A stretch of DNA of 42,815 nt from Methyloglobulus morosus KoM1 (lineage in GTDB: Bacteria; Pseudomonadota; Gammaproteobacteria; Methylococcales; Methylomonadaceae). A program made the translations under genes and the position numbers. The notes below the pieces were generated by a model. The model did no database searches. It was not told the DNA's origin and saw only the letters and a list, made by a program, of their open reading frames with translations. Shown here piece after piece: positions 1 to 9,027 of the stretch (position 1 is the first letter of the stretch; each line of letters starts with the position of its first letter). Location of the stretch: NCBI RefSeq assembly GCF_000496735.2, contig NZ_AYLO01000074.1, forward strand, positions 13,980-56,794, written 5' to 3'.

Positions 1-23
1 ATTAAACCAGCTTATTTTAATCT

Positions 24-60
24 CCTCACCCCAACCCTCTCCATCAGGAGAGGGGGTTTG
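24..60. repeat. GC-rich hairpin repeat, possible terminator
   Basis: A perfect 8-bp stem, CCCTCTCC (35-42) and GGAGAGGG (47-54), with an ATCA loop is followed on the + strand by GGTTTGTTTT. It is preceded by CCTCACCCCAA. A related copy lies in inverted orientation at 42229-42256, so this looks like a dispersed intergenic repeat. It may also terminate a + strand gene entering from outside the window. Confidence 0.55.
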
Positions 61-70
61 TTTTGTTAAC

Positions 71-1306
71 TTAACGGCATTGGGCTTCTGTTTTAGTCAT
101 ATCAGTAATTGCCTTAATACGTAACTGACGGATCGCTTCGCCGATTTCTGCGCCTTGCAAACGACCATCCGTCAAATCTGAGGTATCGACCGAGCCGGCT
201 GTTTTTGCCGCCGCTTGCAAATAAGCCGCTTGTGGATACGGATTATTTTCTAGTCCGGTACGGCCTTTGGCATCCGCCTCGCACGCCAGCAAAAATTCAG
301 GAAATTGGTTACGTTGTTTAAACGCGCCTAAATTATTCAACAGGTCAACCAAGGTTGATGGCTTCAATTCCGTCACCTTATGGCAATGGGTATGGTATTG
401 CATAACATGCAGCGCCAATGACTTGAAGGCATTAGGTACGCGCAGTCGATTGCATAAGGCTTCCAGCACGGGCAGGCCTTTGGTTTCGTGCCCGTAATGG
501 TGGGGTAGGTTGTCTTTGGGTGACAATGCCTTGCCAAGGTCATGCACCAGGGCGGCAAACCTGACTTCGGGTTTAGGAGATAATAATGCCGCTTGTTCCA
601 AGCACATCAAGGCATGTACGCCAGTATCTATTTCTGGATGGTATTTCTCAGGTTGCGGAACACCAAATAGGCTATAAATTTCGGGAAATATAAGCGCCAG
701 TGCGCCGCAATCCAGCAAGGTATAAAAAAATGCGGAAGGTGACGTTTCGTTTAGGGCCTTTAACAACTCTGCCCAAACCCGTTCGGGCACTAAATGATCG
801 ACTTCTCCAACGCTGACCATCCCTTCCATCATTTCTCTTGTGTCGGATGCCAGTTTAAATCCCAAATGGCGATAACGTGCCGCAAATCGGGCTACACGAA
901 GTATGCGTACGGGATCTTCTGCAAAGGCTGGCGAGACGTGGCGAAAAAGCCGCTTATCCAGGTCGTCACGACCGCCGTAAGGGTCGATGACCTCGCCCTC
1001 CGGTGTCATGGCAAGCGCATTGATTGTTAAATCCCGGCGTTTTAAATCCTGTTCCAGAGTAACATCAATATCCGCATGGACCCTAAAGCCTTTGTATCCG
1101 GGCGAAGTTTTTCGCTCAGTCCGCGCAAGGGCATATTCTTCATGGCTTTGAGGGTGCAAGAACACCGGAAAGTCTTTGCCGACCGCACGAAAGCCCTGCC
1201 TGATCATGGATTCTGGCGTTTCCCCAACGACCACCCAATCGCGCTCCTTTACCGGATAGCCCAGGAGTTGGTCGCGGACAGCCCCGCCGACAAGGTATTT
1301 TTCCAT
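71..1306 (-). CDS. cca: CCA-adding tRNA nucleotidyltransferase (bacterial Cca)
   Basis: The enzyme builds or repairs the 3' CCA end of tRNAs from CTP and ATP, without a nucleic acid template. The N-terminus MEKYLVGGAVRDQLLG is the class II nucleotidyltransferase signature, followed by KERDWVVVG with the metal-binding acidic residues. RRDLTINALA and DPVRILRVARFAARY are the usual head and neck motifs. The C-terminal half carries an HD motif (HDLGKAL) typical of the long gammaproteobacterial form with phosphohydrolase activity. At 411 residues the length fits. The ATG at 1306 is preferred because it gives the canonical N-terminus; an upstream TTG at 1321 would add five unconserved residues. It is divergent from the permease gene at 1405, and no strong ribosome binding site is visible. 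Confidence 0.95.
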   Translation of the reverse strand: MEKYLVGGAVRDQLLGYPVKERDWVVVGETPESMIRQGFRAVGKDFPVFLHPQSHEEYALARTERKTSPGYKGFRVHADIDVTLEQDLKRRDLTINALAMTPEGEVIDPYGGRDDLDKRLFRHVSPAFAEDPVRILRVARFAARYRHLGFKLASDTREMMEGMVSVGEVDHLVPERVWAELLKALNETSPSAFFYTLLDCGALALIFPEIYSLFGVPQPEKYHPEIDTGVHALMCLEQAALLSPKPEVRFAALVHDLGKALSPKDNLPHHYGHETKGLPVLEALCNRLRVPNAFKSLALHVMQYHTHCHKVTELKPSTLVDLLNNLGAFKQRNQFPEFLLACEADAKGRTGLENNPYPQAAYLQAAAKTAGSVDTSDLTDGRLQGAEIGEAIRQLRIKAITDMTKTEAQCR

Positions 1307-1404
1307 TGAACTAGAAAGCAATTTTGAAGGGGGTTAGGATAGCATAAACCACTTCAAAAACGCATAATGGCAACCTGTTGCGAACTTGCAGTTCAAACTC
1401 ACTA

Positions 1405-2208
1405 ATGGAGGGTCGTTTGATAGGCATTATCTTTTTCAGCCTGCTATTAGGCATGGTTTCTGGCGTATTGGCCGGGCTGTTTGGGATCGGCGGAGGGATT
1501 GTTATCGTTCCTGCGCTTGTTTTTTTGTTTACTGCACAGGAACTTCCCGCAGATTTAGTCATGATAATGGCAATCGCAACATCGCTGGCGACTATCATTT
1601 TGACCGCCACTTCGTCAGTGCTTGCCCATCATCGCTTGGGCTCTGTGATTTGGGGCAAGGTCTTTAGGTTGGCGCCGGGCATTGTCGTGGGTTCAGTGAT
1701 TGGCGCAACAGTCGCGCACTCAATTCAAACGGATCTTTTACGGCTTATTTTTATCGTCTTTTTGCTTTACGTTGGAACGCAAATGGCACTGGAAATGAAG
1801 CCTAAAGTGGGTGCGGCAAATTATTCCATGCCGATTGATTTTGTTGTCGCCAGCGTAATCGGATTAATGTCTTCCTTGGTTGGGATAGGCGGAGGAACGC
1901 TAACAGTGCCTTTTTTGATGCATTGCCAATACTCTATGCGCAATGCAGTCGCCATTGCGAGTGCTTGCGGCTTGCCAATCGCGATTGCTAGCACGCTGAG
2001 CTATATGGTTTTGGGTATGCACGCCTCTAATTTGCCGGCTTGGAGCATTGGATATGTGTATTTGCCCTCCTTCTTTGGCGTTAGTTTAGGGGGTGTTATG
2101 ACCGCGCCGTATGGTGCAAGGCTCGCCCACAAACTACCTGCACACCAATTAAAGCGTTATTTTTCTTTGTTAATCTTTATATTGGCAGCGAAGTTGATGT
2201 GGTATTGA
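1405..2208 (+). CDS. TauE/SafE-family membrane permease
   Basis: This is a probable inner-membrane transporter of the TauE/SafE (DUF81) family, whose members are implicated in export of sulfite or organosulfonates; the substrate here is unknown. The protein of 267 residues is almost entirely hydrophobic, with about eight membrane segments. It has the internal duplication of the family: GLFGIGGGIVIVPAL near residue 25 and SLVGIGGGTLTVPFL near residue 160. The ATG at 1405 begins the hydrophobic core directly; a TTG at 1378 would add nine polar residues and is less likely. It stands alone between cca and the dcw cluster, so neighbours do not indicate the substrate. Confidence 0.85.
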   Translation: MEGRLIGIIFFSLLLGMVSGVLAGLFGIGGGIVIVPALVFLFTAQELPADLVMIMAIATSLATIILTATSSVLAHHRLGSVIWGKVFRLAPGIVVGSVIGATVAHSIQTDLLRLIFIVFLLYVGTQMALEMKPKVGAANYSMPIDFVVASVIGLMSSLVGIGGGTLTVPFLMHCQYSMRNAVAIASACGLPIAIASTLSYMVLGMHASNLPAWSIGYVYLPSFFGVSLGGVMTAPYGARLAHKLPAHQLKRYFSLLIFILAAKLMWY

Positions 2209-2535
2209 AGGCGGTTGCCAAGGTAGTTCTGCCCCCTCCCTAGTTGACTATTGAGCCTTTGCCCCCCAGTGGTTGGCATTCTCGGGCAACGTGTCGGTTA
2301 TTAACTGGCGACCGACCATAAATCTAAAAAAATTCGCTTCCATATCTTGAATCCAGTTTAAAAATAAACGATTTGTTAGCCCTAAAATCTAAGGTAGTTT
2401 ATCAACTAAATTATTTAACAGACTGATAAAAATAAGGTTTATTTTTAAGGATTAACGCCTGTAATATCTTCTCTTGGGTGCTTCTAAGTCGTTGTCAAAA
2501 AAGATATTTTTTTATTTTTATTTCACCTTTGCATG
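2209..2535. other. Intergenic region upstream of the dcw cluster
   Basis: No convincing gene was seen in this AT-rich stretch. It contains a 6-bp inverted repeat, GTCGGT (2293-2298) with ACCGAC (2311-2316), and an 8-bp one, AAAAATAA (2428-2435) with TTATTTTT (2439-2446). Neither is followed by a clear T-tract. It probably holds the distal part of the dcw promoter region. Confidence 0.4.
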
Positions 2536-2577
2536 TGCTATTCTTAGTCCAAGTGGAAAATAGTGGCGGATTTGGGT
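2536..2577 (+). promoter_or_regulatory. mraZ (dcw) promoter and MraZ-type operator repeats
   Basis: An extended -10 element (TGC then TATTCT, 2536-2544) is followed by three TGG-type repeats, TGGAA (2554), TGGCG (2564) and TGGGT (2573), at spacings of 10 and 9 bp. MraZ proteins are known to bind TGGGN repeats about 10 bp apart upstream of their own gene. The layout therefore suggests autorepression of the whole cluster. No good -35 hexamer is visible, as expected for an extended -10 promoter. The assignment is inferred from spacing and motif. Confidence 0.55.
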
Positions 2578-2628
2578 AGCTCAGCGGATATTTTTTCGGG
2601 TTACTCGCACAGTTTATGGGGTAATCTT

Positions 2629-3096
2629 TTGTTTATAGGCAATGCCACAGTCAATCTCGACGAAAAAGGCCGTTTTGCCATCCCTACCCGCTATCGTGAG
2701 GGCGTGCAGGACAAATGCGACTGCAAATTGGTCGTTACGGTTGCTATCAATGAGCGTGGTGCCGGTATTGAAGGCTGCCTATGGATTTACCCCCTGCCAG
2801 CATGGCTTGAATTCCAAGATACGATCAAAAAATTTTCTGACCTCAACAGAAAGGCAGTCAAGCTGAAACGCTTTCTCATTGGCTATGCTACTGAATGTGA
2901 AATGGATGCGCAAGGCCGCTTGTTATTGCCGGAAATGTTAAGAAAATTTGCCAAGTTAGACAAAAAAATGATTTTGGTAGGCCAGCTTAATCGCTTTGAG
3001 TTGTGGAATGAAGATGCTTTCTATAAGGCGTTGGAAGACTTTAAGGACAATGACGATATTGAAGGCTTAGAGGCATTGGGTGATATTTCATTTTAA
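2629..3096 (+). CDS. mraZ: Transcriptional regulator MraZ
   Basis: MraZ is a ring-forming AbrB-like DNA-binding protein that controls the division and cell-wall cluster it heads. The two SpoVT/AbrB-like repeats are visible: NLDEKGRFAIPTRYR near the N-terminus and MDAQGRLLLPEMLR in the middle. The reading frame is open back to a GTG at 2563, but homologs begin at MF-x-G just before the first repeat. This corresponds to a TTG at 2629 preceded by TGGGGTAA, giving 155 residues. The extra 22 upstream codons would overlap the operator-like repeats and are probably untranslated leader. The gene sits 13 bases before rsmH. Confidence 0.88.
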   Translation: MFIGNATVNLDEKGRFAIPTRYREGVQDKCDCKLVVTVAINERGAGIEGCLWIYPLPAWLEFQDTIKKFSDLNRKAVKLKRFLIGYATECEMDAQGRLLLPEMLRKFAKLDKKMILVGQLNRFELWNEDAFYKALEDFKDNDDIEGLEALGDISF

Positions 3097-3109
3097 TCGG
3101 ACGTGATCG

Positions 3110-4039
3110 GTGGTGCCGCACAAGCCTGTCATGCTATCTGAGGTTCTAGAGCAGTTGGCCATTAAGGAAGATGGGATTTACCTGGATTGTACCTTTGGGC
3201 GGGGCGGGCACAGCCAAAGCATTTTGGCGCTGCTGGGAACAACAGGGCGATTGGTCGCCTTGGATCGTGATGTTGATGCGGTCGCTTCAACGACGGCGCA
3301 GGAGATGCTTAAGGATAGGCGTTTTAGCTTAAAGCATAGCCGCTTTTCGGCACTGGAAAGTATTGTGGCAGATGAAGGCTTAGTTGGTCAGATAAGCGGG
3401 ATTTTGCTGGACTTGGGGGTATCGTCCCCGCAGTTAGATGATCCTAAACGAGGGTTCAGTTTTATGCAGGACGGTCCTTTAGATATGCGGATGGACAATA
3501 CGATAGCGATGACTGCGGCGCTTTGGTTGGCCCAAGTTGATGAAAAGGAATTGGTCAGGGTGCTGTTTGAGTACGGTGAAGAACGGTTTGCTAGGCGAAT
3601 TGCCCAAGCGATAGTTGAGGTTAGGGCGCAAAAGCCGTTGACAACAACAAGGGAACTGGTGGCGCTGATTGAGGGCGCCATCCCTAAAAGAGAAAAACAC
3701 AAACATCCGGCAACGCGCAGCTTTCAGGCGATACGGATGGAAGTCAACAAAGAGCTAGCTGAATTGAAAGCCGTGTTGCAGCAATCCATTAAGGTATTAA
3801 AGCAAGGCGGACGGCTGGTGGTGATTTCCTTTCACTCGCTCGAAGACAGGATAGTGAAGCAATTTATACGGGATGAGTCCGGTGCCAAATACGATCCTGG
3901 CAAATTACCCGTTAAGGAAGCGGATATAGCTAAAGGCATTTTAGTGAAACGAGGCAAGCCGCTTAAGGCCAGCAAGCTTGAGATTGACCAAAACCCAAGG
4001 GCGCGTAGTGCGATTATGCGGGTTGCCGAGCGGGTTTAG
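3110..4039 (+). CDS. rsmH: 16S rRNA (cytosine-1402-N4)-methyltransferase RsmH
   Basis: RsmH (MraW) uses S-adenosylmethionine to methylate N4 of C1402 in the 16S rRNA P-site. The family signature HKPVMLSEVLEQL starts at residue 4. It is followed by the SAM-binding segment DCTFGRGGHS, then LDLGVSSPQLD, the GFSF motif and the C-terminal RLVVISFHSLEDRIVKQF. At 309 residues the length is normal. The start is a GTG at 3110 followed by a second GTG codon; no upstream alternative fits the family. It is the second gene of the dcw cluster and its stop lies two bases before the ftsL start codon. Confidence 0.96.
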   Translation: MVPHKPVMLSEVLEQLAIKEDGIYLDCTFGRGGHSQSILALLGTTGRLVALDRDVDAVASTTAQEMLKDRRFSLKHSRFSALESIVADEGLVGQISGILLDLGVSSPQLDDPKRGFSFMQDGPLDMRMDNTIAMTAALWLAQVDEKELVRVLFEYGEERFARRIAQAIVEVRAQKPLTTTRELVALIEGAIPKREKHKHPATRSFQAIRMEVNKELAELKAVLQQSIKVLKQGGRLVVISFHSLEDRIVKQFIRDESGAKYDPGKLPVKEADIAKGILVKRGKPLKASKLEIDQNPRARSAIMRVAERV

Positions 4040-4041
4040 AT

Positions 4042-4332
4042 GTGGCGATAGGGCGGGTTATTAGCAAGAGTGGAATGGTAGTCTTGGCCGCATTATTAGC
4101 CGTGTTGATGATGTCGGCGTTGGCGGTCATCTACAGTAAAAACTATTCGCGTTCTATTTTTATCGAGATAGAGCGTCATGAGCGGGCGTTAGACCAATAT
4201 GAAGTGGAGTGGGGGCAAATGCAATTGGAGTTATCGACCTTGGCAGAACAAAACCGTGTTGAAGCGATTGCCAAACAACGGTTGAAGCTGGTTATTCCAC
4301 CACGTGAAAGCATTATTTACATAAAACCTTAA
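4042..4332 (+). CDS. ftsL: Cell division protein FtsL
   Basis: FtsL is a small bitopic membrane protein that joins FtsB and FtsQ in the divisome and helps activate FtsWI. The 96-residue product has a short cytoplasmic N-terminus, one membrane helix at about residues 12-32 and a periplasmic heptad-like coiled coil (about 40-80) ending in a typical RLKLVIPP segment. The start is a GTG at 4042, two bases after the rsmH stop codon. The gene abuts ftsI exactly, with the stop codon immediately before the next ATG. Confidence 0.9.
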   Translation: MAIGRVISKSGMVVLAALLAVLMMSALAVIYSKNYSRSIFIEIERHERALDQYEVEWGQMQLELSTLAEQNRVEAIAKQRLKLVIPPRESIIYIKP

Positions 4333-6159
4333 ATGCAGATAGCCAATGGTAACAGGCCACGGAACCAGGCAAGTGATTTTTCAGGAAGGAGGAAGTTTTT
4401 ACTCGCTTTTGTCATGAGTTGCATGGCTGTGCTTGTCGTTCGGGCAATCCATTTGCAGGTGTTCAAAAAGGATTTCTTGCAGGATCGTAGTCGTTATGTG
4501 GATACAGTGTCCATTTCGTCTTACCGAGGCATTATCGAAGACAGGAATGGCGAGGCATTGGCAATCAGTTCCCCCGCTCCGTCGATAACAGTCAATCCAA
4601 AGGAATTGGGTCAGGACGATGAAGGTGCCGTTAGCCAAATGGAAAAGCAATTCAGAAAAGAGCATGGCGGTGAAAAGCTTTCTGATAGCCAAAAACAAGA
4701 AGTCATCGGTTTGTACAGGGAGCAGAAGGTGGCAAAGATCAGGCAATTGGAAAAGCTGCTGGATCTGCCTACAGGTAAAGTCAATAACATCCTCGTCGAG
4801 AAAAAAGACAAAGGATTTGCCTATCTGGCAAAAAAAATCAACCCTGACCTCGCCGAACAAGTAAAGGCGTTGAAGTTAGCTGGAGTGGGTATTCTTCGGG
4901 AATTCAAGCGCTTTTACCCGTCGGGTGAGGTAACTGCTCATTTATTGGGCTTTACCAATGCCGAAGATGTTGGGCAGGTTGCGTTGGAAAAAAGCTACGA
5001 AGCCTTATTGAAAGGCACGGACGGCAAAAAGCGGGTTATTAAAGACGGGTTGCACCAAGTCATTGCAGATGTTGAAAATATAGCGTCGCCGATTCCAGGG
5101 AAAAATTTGGAATTGAGCATCGACCAGCGCATTCAATACTTGGCTTATCGGGAATTGCAAAATGCAGTTACGGTCAACAAGGCCAAATCAGGTGCCCTAG
5201 TAGTTTTAGATGCAAAGACGGGAGAAATATTGGCGGCTGTCAATCAACCGTCATTTAATCCCAATGCAAAAGATGAACTCAAGGAAGGCCTGTATAGAAA
5301 CCGTGCGTTTACGGAAGTTTTCGAGCCAGGTTCAACCGTTAAACCCTTTACCGTTGCTGCCGCCTTAGAAGGCAAGTATATCCGCCCTACGGATCTTTTT
5401 GCGACCGATGGTGTTTTTCCTGTGGGCAATCATACGGTCAGGGATACCCATCATTATGGGACATTGGATGTGGAAGGGGTCATCAAAAAATCCAGCAACA
5501 TAGGCGTTGCCAAAATGGCCTTGAAGATGCCGACCGAATATTTTTGGGGGATGTTCAATAAGGTAGGGTTCGGCGCGTCACCCGCTACGGGCTTCCCTGG
5601 CGAAACGGATGGACGTATGCCGGTAATGAAGCGGATGCGCGATTTTGACAAGGCGGTTTTGTCTTTTGGTTACGGGCTCAACGTCTCTGTCTTGCAGTTG
5701 GCAAGGGCTTATACCGCCTTGGCTGATGATGGGGTGTTGCATTCAGTGAGCCTGTTGAAACGGGATGAAGATGTAGATGCACAGCGGGTGCTGTCACAGA
5801 AAACGGCCAAAACTGTCAGGACGATGATGGAGAGCGTCATAACCAAAGAAGGCACGGCGTATGAAGCCAGGGTTGATGGTTATCGGGTGGCAGGTAAAAC
5901 CGGGACGGCTAAAAAAGCGGGGGCGCATGGTTATTCTGCAAACAGTTATTTTGCGTTATTCGCAGGATTGGCACCTGCCAGCAACCCTCGTTTGGTTGTC
6001 GTGGTCATGATAGATGAGCCTTCGGCGGGTCAATACTACGGTGGACTGGTGTCTGCGCCTGTATTTTCCAAGGTAATGGGCGGTGCTTTGAGGTTGCTGG
6101 GCGTGACGCCAGACCAAGAAAACACCATGCCAATATTGTTGGCTAAAAAAACACCCTAG
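4333..6159 (+). CDS. ftsI: Septal peptidoglycan transpeptidase FtsI (PBP3)
   Basis: FtsI is the divisome class B penicillin-binding protein that cross-links septal peptidoglycan. It has one N-terminal membrane helix (about residues 22-40), a pedestal domain (RGIIEDRNGEALA, YPSGEVTAHLLGFTN) and a C-terminal transpeptidase domain. The active-site motifs are intact: STVK at 334-337 (Ser334 nucleophile), SSN at 387-389 and KTGT at 522-525. At 608 residues it is longer than the usual ~580. The pedestal carries an extra, highly charged segment around residues 93-134, rich in Lys, Glu and Gln. Translation is probably coupled to ftsL, whose stop codon immediately precedes this ATG. Confidence 0.97.
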   Translation: MQIANGNRPRNQASDFSGRRKFLLAFVMSCMAVLVVRAIHLQVFKKDFLQDRSRYVDTVSISSYRGIIEDRNGEALAISSPAPSITVNPKELGQDDEGAVSQMEKQFRKEHGGEKLSDSQKQEVIGLYREQKVAKIRQLEKLLDLPTGKVNNILVEKKDKGFAYLAKKINPDLAEQVKALKLAGVGILREFKRFYPSGEVTAHLLGFTNAEDVGQVALEKSYEALLKGTDGKKRVIKDGLHQVIADVENIASPIPGKNLELSIDQRIQYLAYRELQNAVTVNKAKSGALVVLDAKTGEILAAVNQPSFNPNAKDELKEGLYRNRAFTEVFEPGSTVKPFTVAAALEGKYIRPTDLFATDGVFPVGNHTVRDTHHYGTLDVEGVIKKSSNIGVAKMALKMPTEYFWGMFNKVGFGASPATGFPGETDGRMPVMKRMRDFDKAVLSFGYGLNVSVLQLARAYTALADDGVLHSVSLLKRDEDVDAQRVLSQKTAKTVRTMMESVITKEGTAYEARVDGYRVAGKTGTAKKAGAHGYSANSYFALFAGLAPASNPRLVVVVMIDEPSAGQYYGGLVSAPVFSKVMGGALRLLGVTPDQENTMPILLAKKTP

Positions 6160-6169
6160 GCCGATTGAG

Positions 6170-7663
6170 ATGATGCTTGCGGAATTACTTAAAGGATTGG
6201 TTTCGGTGTCAGAAGAACATTCGAACATAGCGGGTGTGTTGGAGATAAGCGGCCTGGCCTTAGACAGCAGGGTTATTGAAAAGGGCAACCTATTTATTGC
6301 GATGGCAGGAGCCAAACAGCATGGCTTGGAGCATATACGCCAAGTCAAAAATAAAGGTGCCAATTCAGTATTGTTTGATCCTTCTGGTGAAGGTTATCGA
6401 CTTGCGGAAAAGGTAACGGATATTCCGCTTATAGCGGTTGAAAAACTTGGGCTGGTTTTGGGCGAGTTGGCGGCACGGTTTTATGGCTATCCTTCCCAAG
6501 ATTTAGATGTCATAGGTATAACGGGTACAAATGGCAAAACATCCTGTAGCCAATTCTTAGGGCAGTTGTTGGATGGGTGCGGCATTATCGGGACATTGGG
6601 CTGGGGGAAATGGGGTCAGTTTAACAAGACCGTTAATACGACTCCGGATGCCCTGACAGTGCAACAGGTATTGGCAGAGTTCGTCGGGTTAAATTTGAAG
6701 ACTGTGGCAATGGAGGTCTCGTCACATGGGCTCGAACAGGGTCGTGTCAATGGCGTGCAATTTAAAGGTGCCGTGTATACCAATGTCAGCCGGGATCATT
6801 TGGATTATCACGGCTCAATGAAGGCTTATCTTGATGCGAAGATGAAGTTGCTCCAAATGCCTGGAATTCAATTTGCGGTCGTTAACCTTGATGATGCGAG
6901 CAGTGACGAAATAATCGCCGCCGTGCCGGATTCAGCAACAATTTGGGGAGTGAGCGCCAAGGGGAAAAGAATCAATCAGGGTGAATCTGTGATTGCTGAT
7001 GCAATACGGCACACACAAACAGGGACTGAATTTACTGTGTATTGGCAAGGGCTTGTCCAGCAGGTAAAGACCCCGCTTTTTGGTGATTTTAATGTGGAAA
7101 ATTTATTGTGCGTTTTGGGTGTGATGCTTGCGTTGGGTAAACCATTAGCCGATACAACAAAAAAATTGCAAACGATAGTGCCAGTGACAGGCCGTTTGGA
7201 GCGTTGCGGCACGCAAGCAGGTTTGTTGAATGTCTTCGTCGATTATGCCCATACGCCCGATGCGCTTTACCGCGTATTGGCAAGTTTGCGTAAGCATTGT
7301 AACCAAGCATTGTGGGTAGTGTTTGGTTGCGGTGGTAATCGCGATACAGGTAAGCGTCCTCAAATGGGCAGTATTGCAGAGCAATGGGCAGATCGCGTGA
7401 TTGTCACCGATGATAATCCACGGTTTGAAAACAATATAGAGATTGCCAAAGAAATACTGGCGGGTTGCAGTTCAAATAAAGTGGTTTTGATCCAAGACAG
7501 AAAGCAAGCCATAGAATACGCCATCGCCAATGCAGCCGAACGTGACTGCATCGTGATAGCAGGTAAAGGGCATGAGGCCTACCAGGAAATAAACGGCATC
7601 CAACATCCGTTCAACGACAAACAAGTTGCAGAACAAGCGCTACTTAGAAGGTTGGCGGCATAA
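6170..7663 (+). CDS. murE: UDP-MurNAc-tripeptide synthetase MurE (meso-DAP-adding)
   Basis: MurE adds the third amino acid of the peptidoglycan stem peptide to UDP-MurNAc-L-Ala-D-Glu in the cytoplasm. The ATP-binding motif GITGTNGKTS (about residue 120) and the central Mur ligase motifs (NVSRDHLDYHG, DYAHTPDAL) are present. The specificity motif DNPR at 415-418 is the one associated with meso-diaminopimelate rather than lysine. At 497 residues the length is normal. The stop codon overlaps the murF start in the string TAATG, indicating coupled translation. Confidence 0.96.
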   Translation: MMLAELLKGLVSVSEEHSNIAGVLEISGLALDSRVIEKGNLFIAMAGAKQHGLEHIRQVKNKGANSVLFDPSGEGYRLAEKVTDIPLIAVEKLGLVLGELAARFYGYPSQDLDVIGITGTNGKTSCSQFLGQLLDGCGIIGTLGWGKWGQFNKTVNTTPDALTVQQVLAEFVGLNLKTVAMEVSSHGLEQGRVNGVQFKGAVYTNVSRDHLDYHGSMKAYLDAKMKLLQMPGIQFAVVNLDDASSDEIIAAVPDSATIWGVSAKGKRINQGESVIADAIRHTQTGTEFTVYWQGLVQQVKTPLFGDFNVENLLCVLGVMLALGKPLADTTKKLQTIVPVTGRLERCGTQAGLLNVFVDYAHTPDALYRVLASLRKHCNQALWVVFGCGGNRDTGKRPQMGSIAEQWADRVIVTDDNPRFENNIEIAKEILAGCSSNKVVLIQDRKQAIEYAIANAAERDCIVIAGKGHEAYQEINGIQHPFNDKQVAEQALLRRLAA

Positions 7664-9024
7664 TGAAAATGATGCTCAGTGAGATAGCAAAAATCACAAA
7701 AGGAACGCACGTCGGGAGCGACGTAGCAATTGCATCGGTCAGTATTGACACTCGAGCCATACAGCCTGGCGATCTCTATATGGCTATCAAAGGACATCAA
7801 TTTGACGGCAATGAATTTGTCGATAAGGCAGAACAGGCAGGTGCGGCAGCGGCAATCTTGAATAAGGGATTTGCCTCAAACTTACCACATATCTTAGTGG
7901 ATGACACACGTTTGGCTCTGGGGCAGTTGGCGAGTGCTTGGCGTGACAAGGCGACAGCTAAAGTGGTCGGTATTACCGGCAGCAACGGCAAGACAACCGT
8001 GAAGGAAATGACGGCGGCAGTGTTGGCTATGGCGGGCCCTACGCTGTTTACCAAAGGCAATTTAAATAATGACATTGGCGTACCTTTAACCTTGTTGCGC
8101 CTTAATGAAGGACACCGTTTTGCCGTGATTGAAATGGGCGCAAACCATCTGGGAGAAATCGCTTATGTCAGTGCCATTGCAAAATCGGATGTCGTCATCC
8201 TGAACAACGCGGGAGCGGCGCATATTGAGGGTTTCGGCAGCCTGGATGGGATTGCCAAAGGTAAAGGCGAAATCATAGAAACCTTGAAACCTGATGGTGT
8301 GGCAGTACTCAATAAGGATGACAAATACTTTGATTATTGGTTGTCCATTGCGGGCGACCGAAAGGTAGTGTCGTTTGGATTGAATGAAAGCGCCGACATT
8401 TCCGCGCGAAATATCCAGACAGAAATCATCGACAATGTCTTTCATACGGCTTTCTATCTGGTCACTTCCAAAGCCATGATGAAAGTGCAATTAAAATTGG
8501 CTGGGCAACACAATGTGCTGAATGCACTGGCAGCTACGGCGGCGGGTTTGGCCTTAGGCCTCGACCTGGAGCAGATCAAGGCGGGGCTTGAAAGCGTGAA
8601 GCCCGTAACAGGTAGGATGCAGCCTTTGGTCGGTCGATTAGGCAGCATCGTTATCGACGATACCTACAATGCCAATTCGGCCTCCCTCAAAGCGGGGCTA
8701 GATGTTTTAGTTTTGTGCAAAGGCAAACATTGGGTCGTGCTGGGTGCGTTCGGCGAGTTGGGTTCGGAAAGCGTAAAGATACATGAAGAAATAGGTCAAT
8801 TACTAAGCTCCAAGGGTGTTGTGCGCCTGTTGGCTCTGGGCTCCGATGCCAAAAACACCGTCAGGGTTTTTGGCAAAGGGGCCACTTTTTTTGATAGCCA
8901 GGAGGAAATGATTGGCACTTTGAAAGAGGAGCTAAAAGGCGACGAGACTATTTTGGTCAAAGGATCCAGGACACAGCGCATGGAAAATATTGTTGCCGCT
9001 TTGGTAGAAAATTTTAGGGTCTAA
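7663..9024 (+). CDS. murF: UDP-MurNAc-tripeptide:D-Ala-D-Ala ligase MurF
   Basis: MurF attaches the D-Ala-D-Ala dipeptide to UDP-MurNAc-tripeptide, completing the cytoplasmic stem peptide. Motifs include SIDTRAIQPGDLYMAI in the N-terminal UDP-binding domain, the ATP loop GITGSNGKTTVKEM (about residue 105), IEMGANHLGEI and the C-terminal IDDTYNANSAS. Length (453 residues) is normal. The ATG overlaps the murE stop by one base; three bases separate its stop codon from mraY. Confidence 0.96.
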   Translation: MKMMLSEIAKITKGTHVGSDVAIASVSIDTRAIQPGDLYMAIKGHQFDGNEFVDKAEQAGAAAAILNKGFASNLPHILVDDTRLALGQLASAWRDKATAKVVGITGSNGKTTVKEMTAAVLAMAGPTLFTKGNLNNDIGVPLTLLRLNEGHRFAVIEMGANHLGEIAYVSAIAKSDVVILNNAGAAHIEGFGSLDGIAKGKGEIIETLKPDGVAVLNKDDKYFDYWLSIAGDRKVVSFGLNESADISARNIQTEIIDNVFHTAFYLVTSKAMMKVQLKLAGQHNVLNALAATAAGLALGLDLEQIKAGLESVKPVTGRMQPLVGRLGSIVIDDTYNANSASLKAGLDVLVLCKGKHWVVLGAFGELGSESVKIHEEIGQLLSSKGVVRLLALGSDAKNTVRVFGKGATFFDSQEEMIGTLKEELKGDETILVKGSRTQRMENIVAALVENFRV

Positions 9025-9027
9025 GCC

